Notes under the pieces: model-generated
Told to the model about the DNA's origin: nothing
The model's database searches: none
The model's input: the letters and a program-made list of their open reading frames with translations, nothing else
Shown: piece by piece, positions 16,395-25,599 of the stretch
Numbering within the stretch: position 1 is the stretch's first letter
How the letters are laid out: each line of letters begins with the position of its first letter
From: Bacteroidaceae bacterium
GTDB taxonomy: Bacteria > Bacteroidota > Bacteroidia > Bacteroidales > Bacteroidaceae
Assembly (NCBI GenBank): GCA_017448825.1
Contig: JAFSKR010000027.1
Coordinates: 1-64,000, forward strand
DNA length: 64,000 nt
Direction of reading: 5' to 3'
Translations under genes and position numbers: made by a program

Positions 16395-16402
16395 TACCTT
16401 TG
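16395..16402 (+). promoter_or_regulatory. -7 box of the CE1-GH3 operon
   Basis: TACCTTTG at 16395-16402, 63 bp before the esterase start, preceded by TTTG directly at 16391. No TTTG at the usual -33 distance is seen, so an activator may be needed; that last point is inference. Confidence 0.55.
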
Positions 16403-16464
16403 TGGTCGAATTAAAAGACCTATTTTTAGCAAGTAAGGAATACTAATCCTATCACATTAAAAAC

Positions 16465-18303
16465 ATGAAAAATCTCGGAAAAATCTTTGTGGTTGCAGTC
16501 ATGGGACTCACCACAAACTGTTGGGCTCAACCAACGTTGGAATCGCCGTCTGTTACCTGTCATACGGATGGGACGGTCACCTTTTCTTATCAGAACGAAA
16601 AAGCCAAAGAGGTGCAGGTGGACGTGCAGTTTGCTGGCAAGCATTCGATGACGCGTGATGCCAACGGCACATGGACGGTGACGCTGGGACCTGCTGCTCC
16701 AGATATGTACCCCTATCATTTTGAGGTGGATGGGGTCAGCATCATGGATCCTCAATGCCCTCAATACTTTCCGAATGAAGGGTTCAAGAACAGTTTGCTG
16801 GAGATTCCAAACCCGAATGGCTCATTGGCACATGACATCAAGAAGGTGCCTCACGGTAAGGTGGAATATGTCCACTATTTCTCGAAAAGTCTTGGTGCGA
16901 CGAACAATGCCATTGTCTATCTTCCTCCTCAATATGAGAAGAAAGGCAACGACAAGAACTACCCAGTGTTTTACCTCATCAGTGGAACGACCGACACGGA
17001 GGAAGTTTACTACAAGGTGGGTCGCATGAATTATATTTTGGACAATCTGTTGGCTGAGGGAAAGGCAAAGGAAATGATTATTGTCCTTCCTTATGGTAAC
17101 CCCACGAAACTGCTGCCCACTCCTCCACAGAATCCTATGGGAATGGGCGATGTGTTTGGTAATGACCTCATCAATGACTTGATGCCATACGTGGAAAGCC
17201 ATTATCGCACCATCAATGACCGTGACCATCGTGCTATCGGCGGTTTCTCGCGTGGAGGCAATCAGGGGCTTTCCTGTGGATTGATGAATCTCGACAAGTT
17301 CTCTTACCTGTGCTCTTACAGTTCGTTCACCTCTACCAATTTGCCCCAAGTCTATGACAACGCAGCCGACACCAACAGCAAGATTCACCTTTTCTGGCTC
17401 GGTGTGGGTACTGATGATTTCCTTTACGGCACCGCACGCGATTACATGGAGTTTCTTGACAAGAAAGGAATTCGTTCCGTGAAGGAATACACTGATGACA
17501 AATTTGGGCATACATGGATGAATGCCAAATACTTCCTCAACAAGACTTTGCAACTGCTCTTCAACCCTGAAGCCTCCGAAGAGGCAATGAAGAACGGACA
17601 GCCAGCGCTTGCTGCCACAGGAAAGGAACAGGCTTTTACGCCTGGTGTGATGGCACGTTTGTTTCCACGTCCCATCATCTCACCAGAATTTGGTGATGAC
17701 ATCACTTTCCGTTTCAAAGCTCCAGGCGCAAAAGAGGTGTTGCTTGAGAGTGAATTGCTTGAGAAGCCTGTACCGATGCAGAAGGATGCCGATGGCGTGT
17801 GGAGCATCAAGATGCCGTCGAAGGTGACGGATGTCTTCAAGTATTGCTTCGTAGTGGATGGTGTGCAAGTGGCTGACCCCAGCAACATGTATCTGTCTCC
17901 TGACAAGGGCTTCAAGTATAGTGTCTGCAACGACCCTGCTGCACCTTATAACTTTGCAGCAATGGGTGACATCCCACATGGCAAGGTCTCCTACGACCTC
18001 AACCTCAATGTGGCATATTATTTTCCACCCTTTGAGAACGATTTCTCCCTTCCTCTCATCCGTCTCATTCCAGCAGCTGACGATACGATGGAGAGCTGGT
18101 TTAAGGTGGGTGGTGCCGATGCCATTGCAGACAAACTTCTTGCCGACGGCAAAACGAAGCCCTGCTTTATGATGACAGATGTGTTTGCAGAAGCGGACTT
18201 CAGCCATGCGAAGAATAAGGTCTATACGCTCAAGGCTTCCGACTACAAGACTTGGGCAGAACGTCGCAAAGCGTTGGAAAATCTTTTACTTACACTAAAA
18301 TAG
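16465..18303 (+). CDS. CE1-type feruloyl/acetyl esterase with duplicated architecture
   Basis: 612 residues with a signal peptide ending CWAQ. Residues ~25-120 form a CBM48-like E-set domain (TVTFSYQNEKAKEVQVDV, YPYHFEVDGVSIMDP). Residues ~130-370 are a CE1 esterase: nucleophile Ser262 in GGFSRGG, acid Asp317/318 in VGTDDF, and His349 in KFGHTWM. A second E-set domain spans ~395-505 (FRFKAPGAKEVLLE, FKYCFVVDGVQVADP). It is followed by a ~105-residue truncated copy of the esterase region lacking any GxSxG. Such enzymes remove ferulate or acetate from xylan. It precedes the GH3 enzyme by 6 bp, so the two are an operon. Confidence 0.92.
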   Translation: MKNLGKIFVVAVMGLTTNCWAQPTLESPSVTCHTDGTVTFSYQNEKAKEVQVDVQFAGKHSMTRDANGTWTVTLGPAAPDMYPYHFEVDGVSIMDPQCPQYFPNEGFKNSLLEIPNPNGSLAHDIKKVPHGKVEYVHYFSKSLGATNNAIVYLPPQYEKKGNDKNYPVFYLISGTTDTEEVYYKVGRMNYILDNLLAEGKAKEMIIVLPYGNPTKLLPTPPQNPMGMGDVFGNDLINDLMPYVESHYRTINDRDHRAIGGFSRGGNQGLSCGLMNLDKFSYLCSYSSFTSTNLPQVYDNAADTNSKIHLFWLGVGTDDFLYGTARDYMEFLDKKGIRSVKEYTDDKFGHTWMNAKYFLNKTLQLLFNPEASEEAMKNGQPALAATGKEQAFTPGVMARLFPRPIISPEFGDDITFRFKAPGAKEVLLESELLEKPVPMQKDADGVWSIKMPSKVTDVFKYCFVVDGVQVADPSNMYLSPDKGFKYSVCNDPAAPYNFAAMGDIPHGKVSYDLNLNVAYYFPPFENDFSLPLIRLIPAADDTMESWFKVGGADAIADKLLADGKTKPCFMMTDVFAEADFSHAKNKVYTLKASDYKTWAERRKALENLLLTLK

Positions 18304-18309
18304 CCAAAC

Positions 18310-21285
18310 ATGAAGAAATTAGCTTTAATTATGATGGGTTTGCTGTCGCTGACCTCATCATGGGCACAAACACCGAAGAATCCTGTCTTATTTGATGCAT
18401 ACGAGTGGGACTTTGGTGTTATCAATGCATCGAAAGGAACGGTTTGTCATACGTTCACTCTGAAGAACACATCGAATGCGGCAGTCAAGATTGGTAGGGC
18501 AATTCCCAGTTGCGAATGTATCAAGGCTCACTATCCTACAGGTATGATTCTTCCGGGCGAGGTGACGAAAGTGATGGTGGCTATGTCTCCTTCGGGTGCA
18601 TCGGGGCGGACATATCGCAGTGTGGAACTGGTGGACACAGAAGGTCGCACATTGGGTTCGCTTTCTACGAAGGCGCTGGTGGAAGAGAGCACTTCCTCCC
18701 TCCTTCAGCCTGACGAGGGGCAGTACCCATTTCAAGACCCGAGACTCTCGAATGAAGAACGTGTGGAGAATCTTATTTCGTTGCTCACTCCCGAGGAAAA
18801 GGTGGGTTTGATGATGAACAAATCCATTTCGGTTGACCGTCTTGGCATTCCATCTTACAATTGGTGGAGTGAGGCTTGTCATGGTGTCCGTCAAGGGGGC
18901 TACACTGTTTATCCCCAGCCAATTGGCATGGCGGCTGCGTTCAATGAGAAATTGGTGTATGATGTGTTCTCGACCGTTTCCGATGAGGCTCGTGCTAACT
19001 GGAACCGTTCCGACCACAATGTGTTCAATGTGCCAATGGGTGTCACCTATTATCCTGGCAACCCTGAATTGACGTTCTGGTGCCCCAATGTCAATATCTT
19101 TCGGGACCCCCGTTGGGGACGCGGGCAGGAAACTTGTGGGGAAGACCCGTATCTGAACGCTATGCTAGGTGTACAGACGGTCTTAGGTATGCAGGGCAAC
19201 GATGACAAGTATTTCAAGACCCATGCTTGTGCCAAGCACTACGCCGTGCATAGTGGTCCGGAGCCGTTGCGTCACACCTACAATGCGTCAGTCTCGATGC
19301 GTGACCTTTGGGAGACTTATCTGCCTGCATTCAAGTCGTTGGTGAAGAAGGCCAATGTGCGTGAGGTGATGTGTGCTTACAACCGCTACGAAGGGAAGCC
19401 ATGTTGCACCAGCGACCGCCTTTTAGTGGACATCCTCCGTCGCAAATGGGGGTATGATGCCATCGTGGTGACAGACTGTGATGCCATCAACAACTTCTAT
19501 AGCAAAGGACAGCATGAGACGCATCCTGACCCGCTTTCGGCATCGGTGGATGCTGTGCTGAATGGCACCGACCTCGAATGCGGCAAGGTGTTTATGGTGC
19601 TGACAGAGGCTTTGCAGAAGGGGCTTATCAAGGAATCCACGCTTGATGACCATTTACGCAAGACCTTGATGGGGCGCTTCGAATTGGGTATGTTTGATCC
19701 TGCCGACGTGATTCCTTGGGCAAATCTGGGTCCTGAAGTGATCAGCAGTGAGTCAAACAACGACCTTGCAGTGCAGGCAGCTCGCGAGTCGATGGTGCTT
19801 CTACACAATGAAAAGGTAAAAGTGAAAAGTGAAAACTGGGGTGAGTACGTGCTCCCACTTTCGAAAAATCTTAAGAACATTGCAGTGGTTGGCCCGAATG
19901 CCGACGACGTGGAGTTGCTGAATGGTAACTATGGAGGCACACCCACTAAGGAACATCAGCATTCCCTGCTCGAGGGCATCAAAAACGCCGTGCCCAATGC
20001 TAATGTCTTCTACAAGAAGGCTTGTGAACTATCCGATGGCTACAACACCATTCACCATTTGCAGGATTTCAATGATGGTAAGGGTGTCCGTGTGGATTTC
20101 TTCAATAATGGAGACTTGAGTGGTGAGCCAGCCAAGACCGATTATTACCAGGAAATAAACTTCTCTACCTTTGGTGCATGGGGCTTTGCTCAAGGTATTA
20201 GCAAGGATACGCTCTCTGTGCGCATCAGTGGCCAATATAAAGCTACCTTCACTGGTGAGATGAAGTACACACTCTCTACCGACAACGGATATGTGTTGCG
20301 TATCAACGGTGAAGTGGTGGAAGAAGCCAAAGCTGTTGGCAGAGGTGGATTCGGCTTCCGCAGAACACCTGAGTATAAGTCCTTTCCAGTGCAAGAAGGT
20401 CAAACCTACGATGTCGTGATTGAGTATCATCATGGCAAGGGTCCGTTTGCCATGCTTCGTGGCGACATCTGTGAGCGCAAGCCTGTCGAGTTCGACGACC
20501 TTGCTCAGGAAATGAAGGATATGGAAGTCATCATCATCATCGGCGGCATATCCGCACAGATGGAAGGTGAGGGCGGTGATAAGGCAGACATCGAACTGCC
20601 AGCAGTACAGCAACGATTGGTGAAGGCGATGCACGCTACAGGCAAGCCTGTCGTGCTTGTCAACTGCTCGGGCTCAGCCATCGCCTTTGGAAGTGTGGAC
20701 GGAAGCTACGACGCACTCCTTCAAGCCTGGTACCCGGGGCAGGGTGGTGCGAAGGCTCTGGCTGACGTGCTTTTTGGCGACTATAATCCTGGAGGAAAAC
20801 TGCCAGTCACGTTCTATCGCTCGAACGATGACCTGCCCGACTTCCTCGACTATAACATGGACAACCGCACTTACCGTTACTTCAAGGGCGAACCTCAGTA
20901 TGCCTTTGGCCAAGGATTGTCCTACACCACCTTTTCGGTTGGCAAGGGTAAGTTGTCACAATCGTCCATGAAAACGGATGGAAACGTGAGACTGACGGTG
21001 CCAGTCACCAATACGGGCAAGCGTGCAGGCTCTGAAACGCTTCAAGTCTATGTGAAGGCACTCGATTACCCAGAAGCTCCTATCAAGTCCTTGCGAGGTT
21101 TTCAGAAGTTGAACCTTGCTGCTGGCGAGACCGGAAAAGCGACCATCACACTCGATGGAGAAGCCTTTGAATACTACGACCCATCCATTGACGAGCTGTC
21201 CACCCGTCCGGGGCGATACAAGATTCTCTATGGAACTTCCTCGCTTGACAGCGATTTGCAGAGTCTGGACTTTGTAGTGAAATGA
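18310..21285 (+). CDS. GH3 beta-xylosidase/glucosidase with N-terminal DUF1573 and inserted PA14 domain
   Basis: 991 residues with a signal peptide ending SWAQ. Residues ~24-125 are a DUF1573 (HYDIN/ASH-like) domain: WDFGVINASKGTVCHTFTLKN, SCECIKA and LPGEVTKVMV. The GH3 domain follows from YPFQDPRLS; the nucleophile is Asp389 in VVTDCDAI, and NWWSEACHGV is the substrate loop. The (alpha/beta) sandwich carries a PA14 insert (residues ~595-715) and then a fibronectin-III-like tail. It probably cleaves terminal xylose or glucose from oligosaccharides in the periplasm. A Lys/Val-rich segment near residue 500 (EKVKVKSENWGEY) is encoded by an AGTGAAAAGTGAAAA tract. Confidence 0.93.
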   Translation: MKKLALIMMGLLSLTSSWAQTPKNPVLFDAYEWDFGVINASKGTVCHTFTLKNTSNAAVKIGRAIPSCECIKAHYPTGMILPGEVTKVMVAMSPSGASGRTYRSVELVDTEGRTLGSLSTKALVEESTSSLLQPDEGQYPFQDPRLSNEERVENLISLLTPEEKVGLMMNKSISVDRLGIPSYNWWSEACHGVRQGGYTVYPQPIGMAAAFNEKLVYDVFSTVSDEARANWNRSDHNVFNVPMGVTYYPGNPELTFWCPNVNIFRDPRWGRGQETCGEDPYLNAMLGVQTVLGMQGNDDKYFKTHACAKHYAVHSGPEPLRHTYNASVSMRDLWETYLPAFKSLVKKANVREVMCAYNRYEGKPCCTSDRLLVDILRRKWGYDAIVVTDCDAINNFYSKGQHETHPDPLSASVDAVLNGTDLECGKVFMVLTEALQKGLIKESTLDDHLRKTLMGRFELGMFDPADVIPWANLGPEVISSESNNDLAVQAARESMVLLHNEKVKVKSENWGEYVLPLSKNLKNIAVVGPNADDVELLNGNYGGTPTKEHQHSLLEGIKNAVPNANVFYKKACELSDGYNTIHHLQDFNDGKGVRVDFFNNGDLSGEPAKTDYYQEINFSTFGAWGFAQGISKDTLSVRISGQYKATFTGEMKYTLSTDNGYVLRINGEVVEEAKAVGRGGFGFRRTPEYKSFPVQEGQTYDVVIEYHHGKGPFAMLRGDICERKPVEFDDLAQEMKDMEVIIIIGGISAQMEGEGGDKADIELPAVQQRLVKAMHATGKPVVLVNCSGSAIAFGSVDGSYDALLQAWYPGQGGAKALADVLFGDYNPGGKLPVTFYRSNDDLPDFLDYNMDNRTYRYFKGEPQYAFGQGLSYTTFSVGKGKLSQSSMKTDGNVRLTVPVTNTGKRAGSETLQVYVKALDYPEAPIKSLRGFQKLNLAAGETGKATITLDGEAFEYYDPSIDELSTRPGRYKILYGTSSLDSDLQSLDFVVK
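19807..19838 (+). repeat. AAAGTGA-type short repeat inside the GH3 gene
   Basis: An A-rich direct repeat (GGTAAAAGTGAAAAGTGAAAA) encodes Lys/Val/Ser residues in a loop immediately before the conserved VLPLSKN segment. GH3 relatives usually run straight from the LLHNE helix into LPL, so this is an apparent in-frame insertion. Confidence 0.6.
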
Positions 21286-21354
21286 AAAAATAGAATAGCC
21301 TTTGAGGGTTCACGAAGGTTTTCTGTGTGAATAATGAAGGGTGAGGTCGGTTCG

Positions 21355-24300
21355 TCAGAATCTGCCACCGCCAGCACCGCCGCCGAAGCCTCCGTTTCCT
21401 CCACGGCCTTCACCTCCGTTGCCACCTCTTCCGCCACCTTCACCGCCGAAGTCGGGGCGTTCATAGCCAGCATTCATGCTGCGGGCGTTGCGGAGATTCT
21501 GGCGTGCCTCCTTATTGCCGAACATGTTGAGCCGGTAGATGAAGTGTGCCATCACGTAGCTGTTGATGCTGTTGGTTTCGGTGTCGCGGCGTGAGTAGGC
21601 ACTGATGGTGCGGCTGATGTTGCTACGATTGTGCAGGATGTCGAAAGCCTGTAGGGAGAGGGTGGCTTGTCGGTTCTTGAGGAATCGGTAACTGATTTGG
21701 GCATTCCAAATGAGTTCGTTCGTGTTCATCGAGGCAGACGAATATCCCCGGCGTGAACTCATTCCGATGTCGGTGGAGAAGCCGAAGCCATTCTCGAAGT
21801 TACCGCTGGAGGAAAGCCCGTAGTGGAAGTTAAATGTGTTTTGGTTGCTGGCTTCCACGATATCGCTTGTCGATTTTGACCAGGTGATGCTGCCGTTGGC
21901 GCGTATGTCGAAGTAGTTCAGTCGGAGTGTGAGGCTCATGTTTTCACCCAGCGAGGTTTGCTTCACCAAGTTCTTGAACGTCTCTTGGTTCTGGTAGATG
22001 TAACCCACATTGTGGCGGAGCGATGCCGACGTGTTGGTGTTGAGCGTCAGTTTATCCCATCCCAGTGGCGTGTTGAAACCGATGTTGCCGCTGATGTTCC
22101 AGTTGCCGTTGATGTTCTCTGGGCGTGTGGTTTGTCCACCTGTCTCCTCGTTGTACTCTGTGCGGTTGCTGATGCTGTTGAGGGTGTTGCTGAACGAGAA
22201 ACGGCCGAAAAGTGTTTGTGATGTGGCTGTGAAGTAGTTGTTGTAGTCGGCATTGATGTTGTTGGTGAACGACGGTTTCAGGTCTGGGTTGCCTTGTCGG
22301 ATGTTCAGTGGATTGCTGTTGTCGGTCAGGTTGAAGAGGTCGGTCATGTCGGGTTGGCTGGTGTTGCCTCGGTAGGTGAGCCGCAGCGTGTGTTGCTTCG
22401 TGAAGCGGAATCGGGCATTCAGCGTGGGAGAGATGCGGGCAAAGTTGCGGCTTGCGATGGTGTCAAGTCCCTGATACTGATAAACCATCTTCTGATTCTG
22501 TTGCTCGATGCGCACACCTGCCGAGATGTTCAGCCGCGAGGTGATGTAGCGCAAGGAAAGGTCGATGTTGTGGGTCTTGTTGATGTTGTCGGTGTAACGT
22601 GAGAGCGAGTCGCTGAGGAACTCAAAATAGTTCGGAGCCAGCATCCCATACTGCCCATAGTTGTCCCACAGTATCTGCCCGATGGAGTCAACTTTCGCAA
22701 AGTCGTAGGTCTGCCCGTCGGCATGGCGTTTGGAGTAGTTGTAACTGTAGTTCACCTGTGCGAACAGGTTGCGCAGTATCGGCTCGGAGTAGGTGAAGCC
22801 GATGCTGTAGTTGCGGTTGTCCGACGGGTTGTTGCGGAAACGGTAAGTCAGGTCGGTGGAGTCATTTCGCTGGTGATAAATTACATTTGAGAAACTGTAA
22901 TTCTTGTTCTTGTTGCCGCTGGTCGCTCCGCTCAGGCGAAGGCTGATGTTGCGTCCACTCCGCTTGCCAGCCTCCGCGCCTTCGCCAAACCAGGGCTGAC
23001 CTCCCAACTGTCGATTGAGGGTCAAGTTCCCATTCAAGTTATAGCTTGAACCGTCGCTCCAATTCTTTGAGGCATTTTCGTTGATTTTGATGTCGTTACT
23101 GATTTCCTCTATTTGTGAAAGCGGATTGCTGATGCCATTCTGATAGGGGTCGTTGTTGAAGGTGGCAGACGAATTGGTGGAATTGCCATCGGTGTCGCCA
23201 AAAGAGAAGTTTGGACGGAAGAGCAGGGTGGTGAGCGAATCGAGTTTCCACTCGATCTTGAAGTCGCCGTTCACGTTCTGATTCTTGTTCCGATTGTTCG
23301 AAAGGCTGTTGCTGAAGGATGAGTTGGTCGATACGAAGTTCTGGCTGCTGTTGTAGGTACGTACGTCGCTCTTCCGATAGTTGTAGCGGATGTTGCCACC
23401 CAGTTCGAAGTTGTCCAAATCGACCACCAATCGTCCACCTGCTTGTCCCACCGTAGTATTGCCGTTGTTGCCACCACGGCCACCTCCGCCACCTGTCTGG
23501 CTGTTGGTGTTGTTGAGCGAGCCGATGACATTCGCTTGAATCTTGTCGGCAAAGCGGTTCACCATCGCACGCTCCGCATACCGCTCCTTCGAGCCGTATC
23601 CCAAATCGACGTTGCCAAACCACCCCTGCTTCATGCCCTTCTTGATTGTCAGGTCAATCACCGTCTCCTCTTCACCGTCATCAATTCCCGTGATGCGGCT
23701 CAAATCGGATTGCTTCTCGTAAGTCTTGATTTTATCCACTATTTCAGTCGGGATGTTCTTCATCGCCATACTTTGGTCGTTGCCGAAGAACTCCTTTCCC
23801 TCCACCATGATCTTCTTTACGGTCTTTCCATTGATTTTCACCGTACCGTCGTCACTCACTTCGGCACCAGGCAGTTTGCGAATTAGTTCTTCCAGCACGC
23901 TACCTTCGGGCACCTTGAATGCATCGGCATTGAAGATGATGGTGTCCTCTTTCACCTCCACCTCCTTCATCTGTGCTGTTACCACTGCCTGTTTCAGTTC
24001 CACCGTGTTGGGTACAAGCATCACCGTCCCAATCGCCTGGCTGCCGTTGTTCGTCGTTCTGTTCACGGTGATGGCACGGAAGAAGTTGTGATAGCCGATG
24101 TATGAAATTTTGACGATGTAGGTGCCATCTTTCACATTCTTGATGCCGAACGAACCATCCTCGTTCGTCGTGCCGCCTGTCACCATCCGTGCGGTGTCCG
24201 TTGTCATCACCATCACGGTGCTACGCATCAGCGCGTCACCATTTTCGCTGTCAATCACCTTGCCACGGAGCAGCGTCTGTGCACTGATGCTTGTGGAAAT

Positions 24301-24360
24301 GCAGATCAATAAAAAAGTTGAGAGTAAAATAGATAGGAGGTTTCGTTTGGGTAATGCCAT
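21355..24360 (-). CDS. Outer-membrane beta-barrel protein, TonB-receptor-like, with Gly-rich tail
   Basis: 1001 residues. A signal peptide (ISTSISAQ) is followed by a carboxypeptidase-regulatory-like beta-sandwich (LLRGKVIDSENGDALMRSTV, IVKISYIGYHNF; residues ~29-120). A plug-like region follows (residues ~125-240: VLEELIRKLPGAEV, IVDKIKTYEKQSDL), then a long barrel of alternating aromatic strands. A Gly/Asn-rich loop near residue 290 (GGGGGRGGNNGN) and a ~30-residue Gly-rich C-terminus ending in RF are unusual. No TonB box or SusD partner is evident, so a role in uptake is uncertain; export or surface roles are possible. It converges with the GH3 gene 69 bp away. Confidence 0.88.
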   Translation of the reverse strand: MALPKRNLLSILLSTFLLICISTSISAQTLLRGKVIDSENGDALMRSTVMVMTTDTARMVTGGTTNEDGSFGIKNVKDGTYIVKISYIGYHNFFRAITVNRTTNNGSQAIGTVMLVPNTVELKQAVVTAQMKEVEVKEDTIIFNADAFKVPEGSVLEELIRKLPGAEVSDDGTVKINGKTVKKIMVEGKEFFGNDQSMAMKNIPTEIVDKIKTYEKQSDLSRITGIDDGEEETVIDLTIKKGMKQGWFGNVDLGYGSKERYAERAMVNRFADKIQANVIGSLNNTNSQTGGGGGRGGNNGNTTVGQAGGRLVVDLDNFELGGNIRYNYRKSDVRTYNSSQNFVSTNSSFSNSLSNNRNKNQNVNGDFKIEWKLDSLTTLLFRPNFSFGDTDGNSTNSSATFNNDPYQNGISNPLSQIEEISNDIKINENASKNWSDGSSYNLNGNLTLNRQLGGQPWFGEGAEAGKRSGRNISLRLSGATSGNKNKNYSFSNVIYHQRNDSTDLTYRFRNNPSDNRNYSIGFTYSEPILRNLFAQVNYSYNYSKRHADGQTYDFAKVDSIGQILWDNYGQYGMLAPNYFEFLSDSLSRYTDNINKTHNIDLSLRYITSRLNISAGVRIEQQNQKMVYQYQGLDTIASRNFARISPTLNARFRFTKQHTLRLTYRGNTSQPDMTDLFNLTDNSNPLNIRQGNPDLKPSFTNNINADYNNYFTATSQTLFGRFSFSNTLNSISNRTEYNEETGGQTTRPENINGNWNISGNIGFNTPLGWDKLTLNTNTSASLRHNVGYIYQNQETFKNLVKQTSLGENMSLTLRLNYFDIRANGSITWSKSTSDIVEASNQNTFNFHYGLSSSGNFENGFGFSTDIGMSSRRGYSSASMNTNELIWNAQISYRFLKNRQATLSLQAFDILHNRSNISRTISAYSRRDTETNSINSYVMAHFIYRLNMFGNKEARQNLRNARSMNAGYERPDFGGEGGGRGGNGGEGRGGNGGFGGGAGGGRF

Positions 24361-24491
24361 ACTGGTCTTATTTTCGGTTTACGATGAATAAGACAATCTT
24401 TTTCGGGAAAGGTTTAATCACGCTTCCCGTTTTTGTGCGTTCCCTTTACTGCTTCCCATTCAAAGGGGAGAGGCAAAGAGCGTACAACCAG

Positions 24492-25367
24492 TTAATCAAT
24501 AAATCTTTGTGTCAATCCTCCAAATTCTTCGATGCGGCGGTCACGAAGGAAAGGCCACCAGCGGCGAACATTCTCGCTTCGTTGCATATCAAGGTCGATG
24601 ACGGCGACCACTTCTTCGTCTTTTGGCGCGCGATAGATTAGTTCACCTTGAGGACCTGAGACGAAACTGCTGCCCCAGAATTGAATCCCGCCTGTCTGAC
24701 CAGAAGGGTCTGGCTCATGCCCTGTGCGATTTACGGCGATGACAGGGAGTCCATTCGCCACAGCGTGACCCCTTTGTATGGTGGTCCATGCTTCACGCTG
24801 CCGCTCCTGCTCTTCGGGAGCGTCTGTCGATTCATAGCCAATGGCCGTCGGATAGATAAGCAATTCTGCTCCTTGCAGTGCCATCAGGCGTGCACCTTCA
24901 GGATACCACTGATCCCAGCAGACCTGCACTCCTAAGCATCCGACACTCGTATGAATGGGATGAAACCCCAGGTCGCCAGGTGTGAAATAGAATTTTTCAT
25001 AGTAGGCAGGGTCATCGGGAATGTGCATCTTCCGATATTTCCCAGCGATGCTGCCGTCACGTTCTATCACTACGGCCGTGTTGTGATACAATCCTGCTGC
25101 CCGTCTTTCGAATAGTGACAAGACCATCACCACATTCAGTTCCTTCGCCAGCAGACCGAACCGTTGGGTGGAAGGTCCTGGAATGGGTTCCGCTAAATCG
25201 AAGTTTATCGGGTTTTCCACTTGGCAGAAATACTGTGAATTATGCAATTCCTGCATTACAATCAGTTCGGCTCCCTGCTGGGTGGCCTGACGTGCTCCCT
25301 GTTCTAAATGGGCTATGTTTTTTTCGATGTCTTCTCCGCACCGTTGTTGTATGATTCCGATTTTCAT
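24492..25367 (-). CDS. aguB: N-carbamoylputrescine amidohydrolase
   Basis: 291 residues of the nitrilase/carbon-nitrogen hydrolase family. The catalytic triad is visible: Glu in VMQELHNSQYF, Lys in YRKMHIPDD and Cys in QVCWDQWYPE. The closeness of HIPDDPAYYEKFYFTPGD and the C-terminal RRWWPFLRDRRI to plant and bacterial N-carbamoylputrescine amidases supports hydrolysis of carbamoylputrescine to putrescine, CO2 and ammonia. The open frame reaches 25409, but the -7 box at 25397-25404 and the family start MKIGIIQQ support ATG 25367. Agmatine deiminase, its usual partner, is not in the window. It feeds the pathway ending with NspC (15144). Confidence 0.93.
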   Translation of the reverse strand: MKIGIIQQRCGEDIEKNIAHLEQGARQATQQGAELIVMQELHNSQYFCQVENPINFDLAEPIPGPSTQRFGLLAKELNVVMVLSLFERRAAGLYHNTAVVIERDGSIAGKYRKMHIPDDPAYYEKFYFTPGDLGFHPIHTSVGCLGVQVCWDQWYPEGARLMALQGAELLIYPTAIGYESTDAPEEQERQREAWTTIQRGHAVANGLPVIAVNRTGHEPDPSGQTGGIQFWGSSFVSGPQGELIYRAPKDEEVVAVIDLDMQRSENVRRWWPFLRDRRIEEFGGLTQRFID

Positions 25368-25396
25368 TGAGTTGGGATGTTCGTTAATAACGACTG

Positions 25397-25404
25397 CAAA
25401 GTTA
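25397..25404 (-). promoter_or_regulatory. -7 promoter box of the carbamoylputrescine amidase gene
   Basis: CAAAGTTA on the plus strand reads TAACTTTG on the minus strand, 30 bp before the chosen ATG at 25367. Confidence 0.6.
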
Positions 25405-25530
25405 TACATTTTTTAGTTATTTCTAAATTGAAGGGGCGAAAAACGTAAAGAAAAAGGAGATGATGTACAAAAATTCTCATTTTTTTGAATAAAAAGTTAT
25501 GAGGATGATGACCATCTCATGGTTTTTCCC

Positions 25531-25538
25531 TATCTTTG
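25531..25538 (+). promoter_or_regulatory. -7 box of the binding protein-sensor kinase operon
   Basis: TATCTTTG at 25531-25538, about 60 bp before the binding-protein start. An AGGAGG Shine-Dalgarno site, rare in this window, lies at 25584-25589. Confidence 0.6.
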
Positions 25539-25599
25539 TACCCTAATTAATAATAATAGAAAAAGGGATTCCGAAAAAGGTATAGGAGGGCAAATGACA

